Shown piece after piece: positions 42,301 to 52,198 of a DNA stretch of 64,000 nucleotides. The notes below the pieces were generated by a model. That model saw only the letters and a program-made list of their open reading frames with translations. It ran no database searches and was not told where the DNA came from. Each line of letters opens with the position of its first letter. The first letter of the stretch is position 1. The translations under genes and the position numbers were made by a program. The stretch is from Neostapfia colusana (Eukaryota; Streptophyta; Magnoliopsida; Poales; Poaceae): assembly GCA_030760725.1 (NCBI GenBank), contig JASWHV010000012.1, forward strand, positions 52,917,652-52,981,651, read 5' to 3'.

Positions 42301-43891
42301 TTACCACCCCGGCAAGGCGAATGTGGTTGCCGACGCGCTGAGTCGGAAATCACATGTCCATCACCTCACCATTACACCGGTGGAGGAGGAAGAGCCAAGT
42401 TTATACTTGGTTCCTTATGGATCGCTGTACAACCTTGCCCTCATCCCTACTATTAGGGAGGACATCATTGCAGCTCAGAAAACGGATAAAGGCATGGCAC
42501 ATCTCCGGAGACGGATAGACAATGGAGAAATTAAATGTTTCCGGAAAGATGATGAGGGGACTCTGTGGTTCAATGACCGCATAGTCGTACCCCGGGATAT
42601 GGAGTTGAGGAAAAAGATCCTCGATGAAGCTCACTTGTCTAAATACTCCATTCATCCGGGCAGCAACAAAATGTACCAAGATTTGAAAAAGAAATTTTGG
42701 TGGACACGGATGAAGCGGGAGGTAGCTAAGTACGTATCCGAGTGTGATACGTGTAGACGAGTGAAAGCTGATCATATGAAGAAATCAGGGCTGCTGCAAC
42801 CCCTGAAGATCCCGACATGGAAATGGGAAGATGTGAGCATGGATTTCATTGTGGGGTTACCCCTAACAGCCAACAAGCATGATTCCATATGGGTAATCGT
42901 TGATCGGTTAACCAAGACGGCTCACTTCATTCCGGTGAATACACGTTACAATGCCGGCAAATATGCGGAGCTATACATAGCAAAGATTCTATGCCTATAC
43001 GGGATACCCAAGACCATTGTCTCAGATCGAGGTGCATTATTTGTATCTCGCTTTTGGGAGCAGCTACACGCTGCATTGGGTACTAAGTTGATCAGGAGCT
43101 CCGCCTATCACCCTCAGACGGATGGTCAGACAGAAAGGGTGAATCAAGTCCTGGAAGACATGTTGAGAGCATGTGCCATCCACCATGGTAGGAACTGGGA
43201 TGATCACCTACCATTGGCGGAATTCTCGTACAACAACGGTTATCAGGCAAGTATCAAGATGGCACCTTACGAAGCTCTCTACGGTCGTAAATGCCGCACC
43301 CCATTAAATTGGTGCGAGTCCGGTGAAAGGGTCACATTCGGAGTTGATGTGGTGAACGACGCCGAAGAGCGCGTTCGGACAATTCGAGCCAATTTGAAGG
43401 CCGCTCAATCCCGACAGAAGAGCTACGCTGATAAGAGGCGTAGGCCGTTGCACTTCGACGTTGGGGAACACGTGTACCTCCGCGTGTCTCCAATGAAGGG
43501 CGTGCACCGATTCGGTGTGAAGGGGAAGCTCGCTCCCCGTTTCATTGGACCCTACGCTATCACCGAGAAGTGTGGACCAGCAGCGTATCGATTAGAGCTA
43601 CCGGCATCTCTGGCTGGTGTCCATGATATTTTCCATGTTTCGCAACTGCGAAAATGCTTGAAGCATACAACTGCTGTTCCTACCGAAGACATCGGCGAGC
43701 TGAAACCGGATTTAACATATGATGAATATCCGGTGGGAATTCTTGATGAGAAAGCCAGGACCACGCGTAGCAGAACGTTGTGGTTCTACAAGATACTCTG
43801 GAGTAACCACACCGCCGAAGAAGCGACGTGGGAGAACGAGGAGTTCCTTCGCTCAAATTACCCGGAGTTCATGGCTTCTCAACACGGGTAA
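39359..43891 (+). CDS. Element D Gag-Pol polyprotein (intact, chromodomain integrase)
   Basis: A 1510-residue single-frame polyprotein that would package, reverse-transcribe and insert element D. ATG at 39359 is chosen because the frame upstream has only a TTG. Order: capsid (residues about 40-270), proline/glutamine-rich spacer, CCHC knuckle CFTCGQAGHFAKDC from Cys351, aspartic protease LFDSGATHSFIS with Asp427, RT with FIDD at 739-741 (FIDD in place of YVDD is usual in this lineage), RNase H with YCDAS at Asp887, integrase with CDTCRRVK zinc half-site and catalytic Asp1162, Asp1223, Glu1259 (spacing 60 and 35), and a C-terminal chromodomain (about 1455-1510; WFYKILWSNHTAEEATWENEE). No stop or shift. 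The chromodomain may steer insertion to heterochromatin (family knowledge). Confidence 0.95.
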   Translation: MVRTRTTHEVGGSSQGGGDDSQPPAYDSTPQQQPPPPPPLTLADVIAALVGGREEQTDLLRTIVQNTSQAGGRQERGPREPREVSYSDFMSTHPPVFTEAEEPLEADNWLRTIESKFGLLQCTGRQKTLFAAQQLHGAAGAWWANYVASRPAGHAVEWQEFREAFRAYHIPPGIMKRKFQEFLELKQGGRSAHDYSRAFNHLAQYASDYISTEEKKREHFYRGLHPEMKTHLVQWNRGTFNDLVNAAIMQEDAQRELAAEQRKRSAPPSSGGSGAPQKYRMVYRTPSGQQWQPPARPQRFGGRPFQAPPFRPPMPPPRQQQQQTVPRAFPPPQRAPGFRPPISGGPPRFTCFTCGQAGHFAKDCPQGQQSSGQAQFQGGARGRPPVKKVGQRTGGVRNLDNEDAPEGDNVLAGTFTLNHQAIVILFDSGATHSFISASYVAKHQLQVFPTDCTYMICSPGGKISANMMIPKAPLCLGGKLYPTTLIILMGQKIDVILGMSWLQYHGAVLETRTQTIHLNSPFHRPHSMVLDMPVREVLAINSAEVLKLEDIPVVREYPDVFPDDLPGMPPERDVEFKIELAPGTTPISRRPYKMAPNELAELKEQLNDLLSKGFIRPSSSPWGCSALFVKKKDETLRLCVDYRPLNAVTIKNKYPLPRIDILFDQLVGASVFSKMDLRSGYHQIKIRAEDIPKTAFSTRYGLYEYLVMSFGLTNAPAHFMYLMNSVFMPELDKFVVVFIDDILVYSKTEAEHAEHLRIVLQRLRDHKLYAKFSKCEFWISQVPFLGHIISAEGIAVDPSKIEQVLKWKAPTSVHEVRSFLGLAGYYRRFIPSFSKLAKPMTELLKKGTKYVWNTACEGAFRTLVKHLTTAPVLAQPDTTKPFDVYCDASGIGLGCVLMQEGRVVAYGSRQLRNHEQHYPTHDLELAAVVLALKMWRHYLLGNLVHLYTDHKSLKYIFTQKELNMRQRRWLELIKDYEMEIHYHPGKANVVADALSRKSHVHHLTITPVEEEEPSLYLVPYGSLYNLALIPTIREDIIAAQKTDKGMAHLRRRIDNGEIKCFRKDDEGTLWFNDRIVVPRDMELRKKILDEAHLSKYSIHPGSNKMYQDLKKKFWWTRMKREVAKYVSECDTCRRVKADHMKKSGLLQPLKIPTWKWEDVSMDFIVGLPLTANKHDSIWVIVDRLTKTAHFIPVNTRYNAGKYAELYIAKILCLYGIPKTIVSDRGALFVSRFWEQLHAALGTKLIRSSAYHPQTDGQTERVNQVLEDMLRACAIHHGRNWDDHLPLAEFSYNNGYQASIKMAPYEALYGRKCRTPLNWCESGERVTFGVDVVNDAEERVRTIRANLKAAQSRQKSYADKRRRPLHFDVGEHVYLRVSPMKGVHRFGVKGKLAPRFIGPYAITEKCGPAAYRLELPASLAGVHDIFHVSQLRKCLKHTTAVPTEDIGELKPDLTYDEYPVGILDEKARTTRSRTLWFYKILWSNHTAEEATWENEEFLRSNYPEFMASQHG

Positions 43892-43944
43892 GTCCCTATT
43901 ACATCGCTATCTCTTCTTTTATAATCTCGGGACGAGATTCTTTT

Positions 43945-43957
43945 AAGGGGGGAGGGA
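43945..43957 (+). promoter_or_regulatory. Element D polypurine tract
   Basis: AAGGGGGGAGGGA abuts the 3' LTR start at 43958 and would prime plus-strand synthesis. It lies 53 bases after the Gag-Pol stop. Confidence 0.9.
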
Positions 43958-46900
43958 TGTAAAAGCCCAAGAAATGGGACTTGCAAAAACTTTTCTTCAC
44001 TTCACCACACCTCAGCTCTTGTTGTGGATGGCTGGTAAGGGATGGGAGGAGCAAGTAACCTTTATCAAAGAAGTGGTTAGAGGGGAAACTTACACTCTCA
44101 CAACATGGGAAAAATTATACACATGTGATCACACATGAGAGTGTGTTTCCAAACTGTTGCATTCAAACTCAGGATTTCAGCAGCTAAACCAAGTATCAAA
44201 GTGCATAATTGGATTTCTCAGGTCCAAATTAGTGGGGAGGCAAAGTTCAGAAATTTTCAAAAAGATGTGCTACCCATTTTTCCAAAAAGGGTCCAAATAT
44301 GCCAAGAATTCAAATATTTATTTGAATTTGGGGGAAATGAGCTCAACCATACAAATGTAGGTCAGTTTCAAACTCCAAATATTTGGATTCATCTCTGGCT
44401 AAGCTTTGGAGATCTTTTGAGGGGTGGGGGAGCCCTGACAAGTGGGTCCCACATGTCATTGGGAGGGTTAAAATGGCACAATAGTTAACAGCCTTAAGGG
44501 CTAAGTCTTGCACTCGGAACAGAGCCGAGGCTCCACGCGACACGCCGTGAAAACGCCGGACGCCACCTCCTGCTCTCCCCTCGCGCGCTGGCGAGCTCCT
44601 TGTGCGGGCGCAGTAACTCCCAGCCGTGCCCCAGCTCGCCACGACCACGGGCCGACCCCCAGTCACCGCCCTCTCGCACGACAAAACGCCGAGGAGCCGC
44701 CGCTGTGATCGACTCACTCAGGAGCGATCGTCCCTCGTGTACCAACGCCGGCAGCGCAGCAAACATATATCCTCAGACCTCCCACGCACTACCCGCATCA
44801 CTTCCGGTCAAGTGAACCACTACCCACCGAGAGAAACCACGTTTTCGTGGCCGCCGGTGAGAACCGAGCAAAGGTGCTCCCGTGGGCAGCTCACACCAAC
44901 CAGTTTCACGACTGAGCAAGAGCGCCCCAAGGTGCGCCAACTCCCTGCGCTGCTCCTCTCCAAATTCCAGAGCAATCCGTGCGACGTAGCTTCGGAATTT
45001 CAAGTTTTCCCCTCGGACGAGGAAAACCGGACCGCGGGTAAGAACTGTGGAAATTTACGCTCAATTCTCGGTTAAAGTTGTTCATTTTGCGCACACCAGA
45101 ACTAGAGAGGATAGGGAACCTTTTCCCTCCACAACCCTAGCTAGAAACGCCGTAGTTACAGCTAATTTCGAGCTTTTCGGTCGGCGGCCATGGCGGGAAC
45201 ACGCGGGCGCACGGTGACAACCGGTTTGCCGTCGTTTCCGAGCCAGGTTGAGGCCACGCCGAGATTTCCTGACCTCCACTGATGCTTTAGAGCGGATCCG
45301 CCGAGCTTTTGGCGGGCTAATGTGCTCGGGCGGCGGTGCCGATCATCACCGAAGGCCGCGGCTCGTCGCCAGCCTACTTCCGGCCACCGGCAGCCCGAGC
45401 CAACCCCATAGACTTGTTCCCCGACCCTGAAAACCCCCAGGCGGCGAGTCTCCGGCCGAGAGGTGGCCGGGAAGCTGAGTCCGGCGAGCTCCAGTACAGC
45501 GCCGGCGAGGGGGAGGCGCGGGAGCGAGAGGAGGAAGAAGACCCACCGGGCCCACGTGTCAGCAGCTGAAGATTAAAACCCCGGATCAGCTGTGGCGTGT
45601 GATTCCATGTGGTGGCGCGGGAAGGGGTCTGTGGCCCCCGTGTGGCGCGAGTCCGGCGGTTGACACGTGTAGGGTGGACCCACAGGCAGAGTTTGAACTT
45701 TTCCCGAATTAATTTGAATTCCAGAATTGGTTCAAACTTTGGAACTGCATAACTTTTGCTAGGAAGCTCCAAAATTAGTGATTCAAATTGGGTTGGATTC
45801 ATCTTGCATAGCTCTGTCCAGAGATACAACCCAATTTGTATGAAACCCATTAATTAATTCTGGAAAATTCTTTAAAGCTTTTCAGCAAAAGAATTTTAGA
45901 GGGAGTTTGGTTCATCCAAAAATTCCCAAATTTTGCCAGAATGTTCTTTAAGACATTAGTAAACCCCTGTAATAGTTTCAGACCATTTGGAGTTGAATTG
46001 GTCAGAGCAATTCAAATTTGAAGGTGCTGTGTTCATTTGAATGCAGAAACATTTTCAGAGAATTTCCAAAACTTGGAAATTCAATTCTGGGCAAACCTTG
46101 ACTCCAAAAATGCTAGGAAAATTCATGCAAACTCTATGAGCTATAATAGAAATTGTAGTTCATTAAGTTGAGCATGAACAGGGGTATTACCTCAGAATTA
46201 ATTCTTCCTTGCTGATTTGCCAAGAGAATTATTCTGAGCAAACCACTCCATGAAAAGTGCTAATGTTTGGTCCAGAGAGTTTTCTTGTGACAAGGAACTC
46301 ACACAAAAATTCTCAGCTCCATTGGAGCTCTAGATCACCCCTGTCCTGTTTACCCACTTAAGGGACTAAGATGGAAAAAGGGGGAAAACCACTTAGCATT
46401 TGACCATGTGATTAAGTCCAAGCCAAACCACCAACACCAGTTCATATTTAAATTCTTAAACAAAGTTCCAGGTATTAGAGGCTGGTTATTAGAACTAATA
46501 GTAGAAGTCTTACTCTAGACTCACTTTTGCATATAAATTAACATGTAGTATTTCATTAACGTGTAGCCGTTGAAGAAGAGACTCCGGAAGTGCTGGACTT
46601 CCTCCTTCCGGACGAAGAACTAACTCCTGACCAGCAGCAACAAGGCAAGCCCCGGTTTGCATTAACCCTTTTTAAAAGTTTTACTTTGTTTACATGTGTC
46701 ATGTGAAGTATGATTGTGCATTAGGTATAGGGTGAATGAAACCCCACTTGCATAACCAAAGGTTCCTAAAAGAGTGAGGGTAGTGTCAAGGACCTCGAGT
46801 AGACAGGCTATGCTTAATGAGTCATAGGACTTCGGTACAAGTCGAGTAGTTGGAATCTACTCGCGAGATAGGCTTGGGACACACGGGTTCGGTTGAGTGA

Positions 46901-48025
46901 TGTGAGATCACTTTAGTAATGAAAATGAGACTAGGCAGGGGCTAGGGCGCAGCAAGAGAGAGTCTTGTGTGCGCAGCCCTGCCCGTGTCGATTGAGGACC
47001 GATCCGTGTGCGGCCCTGCTGAACAAGTATTGAACGTACCGAAGGCATATCGGATATATGGGCCCCGATAAACCGATGTAGCCTAAACCTCCGGGCGTCG
47101 AGGCATAGCACACCGATTTATAGGTGTAGGTTGAGGGCAGCAAGGTGGAAATCTGCCAACGGGCATAGAGAGATGCTCCGTGTGGGGAACCTCCTGCTCG
47201 TTTCGGTGCGACCGGTTCGACGTTTGGGCTGTTGGGTGAAAGGTTGTCCCGTACGACATCGAGTGAGCGTGCTGTGCAGCTCCACGGGTGGGCGTACGTG
47301 ACGTGCTCTTTGGGTTTTCCCTGCAGGTGTATATCGAGTCGATTCGCCGTCCCTCGCGGTGACGAGTACTGCTTGTTCACTGCGTCGTAACGTAGACTAA
47401 TGGATGAAATATGTTGATTCAATGATGCTGATTGATATAATTGTATTGCTACATAAGTGCCACCAAACACTGCTTACTAAATTTCAGATTTCATGAACTG
47501 TTAACTTGTTGCTAAAAGATGAACTAAGGATGAACTTGTAGGCGTGTCGTTTTGCTGAAATGCTACCAACCTATGTCTTGGTATACCTCATGTAGAGTTT
47601 CATGCTTAGGTGAGTCGGTTAAGCCTTGCTGAGCCTTCGTGCTCACGGTTGCTGCTTAAGTGTTTTTCAGGTGAGGAGCCACCCACGGACTCGGAGTACG
47701 AGTCCACCGGCGAGGGTTACCCTCCGTCGGGGACCACGGCTGAGTGGGAGCCGTACACGCCGCGCTGAGCTGAGACGTGCAGCTAGTGTGGGTTGCCCTA
47801 GGGCTGGGCAACCGACTTTTGCTAAATAGGCGGGCGTGAGTTGTATAGTGTAGTCTTCCGCTGTGTAATAGAACAATAATTGTAACTGAAGTTTGTACTT
47901 GTTTGTACAGTTTCAGCTGTTTTTCCCATGTAATATATTGTGTTCTTATGACGTGTGCTGTCGGGTGTCGCATCGCGCGGCACCACCCTCTGCGATCCTG
48001 GATGAGCGGATCCCGGTCCGCCACA
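43958..48025 (+). repeat. Element D 3' LTR (4068 bp)
   Basis: Same length as, and no difference found from, the 5' LTR at a constant offset of 10,512. Ends CCACA at 48025, then GTAAT. Confidence 0.95.
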
Positions 48026-49752
48026 GTAATGCCGAGGCTTGCAAGATAGAAGACATTCCGGTAGTCTGTGAATATCCGGACGTGTTTCCCGAAGATCTTC
48101 CAGGCTTACCACCTAAGCGCGAGGTGGAATTCAAAATAGAGTTGATACCGGGAACCACGCTGATCTCTTGGAGACCATACAAAATGGCTCCGAATGAATT
48201 AGCTGAACTGAAGGAGCAACTCAATGATCTGATGGACAAGGGGTTCATTCGTCCAAGTTCATCACCATGGGGTTTCTCAGCCTTATTTGTAAAGAAGAAG
48301 GATGAGACGCTGAGGCTATGCGTCGATTATCGTCCTTTAAATGCTGTGACGATAAAGAACAAGTATCCACTACCAAGAATTGATATTCTTTTCGATCAGA
48401 TAGTGGGTGCTAAAGTCTTCTCCAAGATGGACTTAAGGTCGGGATATCATCAAATCAAGATTTGAGCGGAGGATATCCCGAAACAGCATTCTCGACAAGA
48501 TATGGACTCTATGAGTATCTTGTCATGTCATTTGGGCTGACCAATGCTCCGGCTCACTTTATGTATCTTATGAACTCGGTGTTCATGCCGGAGCTGGATC
48601 AGTTCGTCGTGGTATTCATCGACGACATCTTGGTCTATTCCAAATCTGAAGAGGAACACGCTAAACATTTGCATATTGTGCTCCAACGACTGAGAGATCA
48701 CAAGCTCTATGCAAAATTTAGTAAATCTGAATTCTGGATCAACCAAGTGCCATTTCTTGGACATATTATTTCAGTGGAAGGCATTGCTGTTGATCCAAGC
48801 AAGATTGAACAAGTGCTGAAGTGGAAGTCTCCAACATCAGTCCATGAAGTTCGTAGTTTCCTAGGTTTGGCGGGATATTATCGGAGGTTCATCATGGGCT
48901 TCTCAAAAATCTCCAAACCTATGACGGAGCTACTGAAATAGAGCATCAAATATGATTGGAGCAAGCCATGTGAGGAAGCTTTTCAAGCGTTGGTGAAACA
49001 CCTCACAACAGCCCCGGTTTTATCCCAACCGGATACAACCAAGCCCTTTGATGTTTATTGTGATGCGTCCGGCATCGGACTTGGTTGTGTACTCATGCAA
49101 GGAGGACGAGTGGTCGCATATGGATCACGGCAATTACGGAATCATGAACAACATTATCCAACTCATGATCTCGAGCTTGCCGCCGTGGTGCTAGCTTTGA
49201 AGATGTGGAGACATTACCTATTGGGAAATCTGGTTCATCTCTACACCGACCACAAAAGTTTTAAGTACATATTCACTGAGAAAGAGTTGAATATGCAACA
49301 ACGGCGATGGTTGGAGCTGATCAAAGACTATGAGATCAAAATTCACTATCATCCGGGCAAAGCAAATGTGGTTGCCGATGCACTCAGCTGGAAGTCTCAT
49401 ATTCATAACCTGACCATTACGCCGGTAGAAGGGGAAGAACCAAGTCTCTACTTGGTTCCATATGGAGCTCTACATAATCTAGCTCTCATACCCACAATAA
49501 GGGAGGAGGTTATGAAAGCTCAAAAGAAATACAAGGGCATGGATCATATCAAAAGTAGGTTGAAGAACGGGGAGATGAAATGTTTCCGGTTAGATGATGA
49601 AGATACCTTATGGTTCAAGGACCGGATAGTCGTACCCCGTGATATGAGGCTGCGGAAGAAAATTTTGGATGAGGCTCACTTATCCAAATTTTCTATTCAT
49701 CCGGGCAGCAATAAAATGTACCAAGACCTCCGGAAGAAGTTTTGGTGGACAC
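48026..49752 (+). pseudogene. Element E pol: RT and RNase H (broken)
   Basis: E resumes with the repeated GTAAT and reads on through IEDIPVVCEYPDVFPEDLPG. Over the RT about nine residues in ten agree with element D by eye. RT keeps VVFIDDILVYS (near 48619) and RNase H YCDASGIGLG (near 49057). A TGA at 48463-48465 (Arg codon in D), a 1-base loss near 48481 and a TAG at 48939-48941 break it. The frame then runs open through RNase H and HPGSNKMYQDLRKKFWWT to the solo LTR at 49753, and continues at 51497. Confidence 0.9.
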
Positions 49753-51491
49753 TGTAGGATCGAAGTACACGTGTAAAGCTACCAGGGGGGTGAATGGTAG
49801 ATAAAAACTTTTCAGCGGAAGCAACAAAACACCCCTTAGCAGAAAATTGATCTGTTAAAGAAACCGTGTGTGCGACTAATCTAAACGTGTTCAACTGTGA
49901 CAAAACTAGTATAGATTTTAGAGAATCAAGTCATGAAGACGTCACAACAAGAATCATGAAAATCCGTTAAGAGAAACTCAAGTTACGATCGAAAGATCGA
50001 ACAAAGGTCAATCTGTCCTACGCGAGAGAAACAGTTCTGGAATACTGCAAAGGAACTCCTGTAGATCAGAAACCACAAATTAAATGACCGTGAAATTTTC
50101 ACAGATGATAGATAATCAAGTTTTGAAGACAACCCAAAAATAATCACATCAATTGGATCTGTGAAGCTCGAGTTATGATAAAACCACCGAAGCAAGGTAG
50201 TGCTGAACAGAAACTCGACGAGAAAAACTTGTCTGAAACAAGTCGGACGAACAAGGCACAAAAGTTCCTTTAGAATACGAATTTTATTTATCAAAACACA
50301 AGAGGAACAGCCCCAAAGTCGTTCCCCACGAGCTCTGGCCTCCCTTGCTTATATAACCATCCCGAAGGCCAACTCAACTCAAACTAGGACTCATACTCCT
50401 ACTTGGATTCAAACTGTAACTTTCCAATACTGCTTAGGACTCTTCTATACGCAGATAGAAGCAATCTTAAGACTTCCAAACACCTTAGGAACGTATCCCA
50501 CATTTCTAAAATAACTCAAATTCGTGACCCACACGAAATCCTATCATAACCAACTCAAAACTTTCCATATTTGAGTCAAACATGACTCAGTCGCAGCCTG
50601 AGTCCATAACCTAGTCGGTTGGACCTTCCCGAACAATTCTTTACGTCCACATCTCTTCATCACACCTTGGAACCATGCAGCCACGTCCATGCACTCCTTG
50701 CACACATGCAAACATCTTCCAACACGTCCAAGATACCTTCATATGCATTATTCTTCATTCAAACATACTGCACAACCTCCTGATCAACTCAACCACAATT
50801 CCTCCTGAACTTGGTTGTTGAACCTCATCTTCTCCCTAAGACTAGTTCAATGGATCCCGTCACCAGCCATGTCTTGAACTCAAGCAACACCTGCACATGA
50901 ATAAACAACCAATACTTCCAAGCACAAGTCCTCGACTTGACTCTCGTTAGTTCCGAAACTACAACATCTTACGTGAGCACCTCACATAAGCATGTTGTAA
51001 ACCACAGCAAAATTATATCAGCCATAACCACAAAAAAAACCAAAAACTTAGTAAAATAATACTAAGCAAACTTTCCATAAGAGTAAAGCAAGTTCGAAAC
51101 ATTGCAAGTTAAAAGCAGAACCATTGCAATCAAGCTCCGAACCTTACCAAAGCTAACCGGACCTTGAACCGGAGCTTACCAAAGCTAGTCGGACCCAACG
51201 CCAGAGCTTCCTAAAGCTTAGTCGGACCTAGCACAGAACTTACCAAAGGTAGTCGGACCTAGCACCGGAGCTAGCAAAAACAAGTCGGACCTAGCCAAAA
51301 AAAGTCAGATCTAGACAAAGAAAGTCGGGCCTTACATCGGACCTTGTCGGAGCTACCCAAAACAAGTCGGACCTATCGTCGGACCTTGCAGGAGCTCGGA
51401 CCTATCGTCGGACCTTGTTAAAAAGTTGTTTTGGTAGTATTCAAAACTTTTATCGTCAAAGCCAATGTATTCAGCACACATAGGTCTCACA
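49753..51491 (-). mobile_element. Solo Sirevirus LTR (1739 bp) inside element E
   Basis: The left end TGTAGGATCGAAG and right end ACATAGGTCTCACA are the inverted termini of the Sirevirus LTR, with GACAC at 49748-49752 and 51492-51496. No internal region is present, so it is a solo LTR. It is the only complete copy of this LTR in the window and sets the family's LTR length. TATA (inverted) near 50348. Confidence 0.93.
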
Positions 51492-52198
51492 GACACGTAT
51501 GAAACGTGAAGTTGCAAAATACGTTTCAGAATGTGATACGTGTCGAAGAGTTAAGGACGACCACGTGAAGAAGCCGGGCCTGTTGCAATCACTACAAATA
51601 CCGGCATGGAAGTGGAAAGATTTGAGTATGGATTTCATCGTTGGGTTGCCGATGACCTCCCACCACCATGATTCGATTTGGGTAATCGTTGACCGATTAA
51701 CCAAATCAGCACGTTTCATTCCGGTGCATACCAACTACAGCGCCAAGCAATATGCGGAGTTGTACATAGCATGAATCTTGTGCTTGCATGGAGTTCCCCA
51801 TACCATTGTCTCCGACAGAGGATCGCTGTTCGTAGCCTGTTTCTGGGAACATCTACACGCATCCTTGGGAACCAAATTGATTCGAAGCTCCGCGTATCAC
51901 CCTCAAACCGATGGGCAAACTGAGAGGGTAAATCAAATCCTTGAAGATATGCTTAGGGCGTGTGCCATCCACCATGGTAAGAGCTGGGATGATCACTTAC
52001 CGTTGGCGGAGTTCTCGTATAACAACGGTTATCAAACGAGCATAAAAATGACACCTTATGAAGCTCTCTACGGCCGGAAGTGCCGCACACCGATGAACTG
52101 GTGCGAATCCAGCGAGAGGGTTATTTACGGGGTTGATCTCGTAAATGAAGCAGAAGAGCGGGTAAGGCTTATTCAAGCAAATCTTAAAGCCGCTCAGT
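51492..52198 (+). pseudogene. Element E integrase core (broken)
   Basis: It continues the frame after GACAC: MKREVAKYVSECDTCRRVK, catalytic Asp in SMDFIVGLPM (near 51631), Asp in IVSDRGSLFV (near 51811), Glu in HPQTDGQTERVNQ (near 51923). A TGA at 51772-51774 interrupts it. The frame is cut at 52198 by solo LTR H within LKAAQ and resumes at 55633. Confidence 0.9.
52194..52198 (+). repeat. Target-site duplication of solo LTR H, left (TCAGT)
   Basis: TCAGT precedes TGTAACACC at 52199 and recurs at 55633-55637 after GGTGTGACA. Confidence 0.9.

Larger units (their letters stand above)
33446..48025 (+). mobile_element. Element D: complete, young Tekay/Del-type gypsy retrotransposon
   Basis: 14,580 bp flanked by GTAAT. 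LTRs 33446-37513 and 43958-48025 have the same length (4068 bp), and all stretches I compared were identical. Every open frame on both strands recurs with a constant offset of 10,512. A primer-binding site, an intact Gag-Pol frame and a polypurine tract are all present. This is the only element in the window with everything needed for autonomous copying. It inserted into the pol gene of E, a related but decayed element. Confidence 0.95.
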
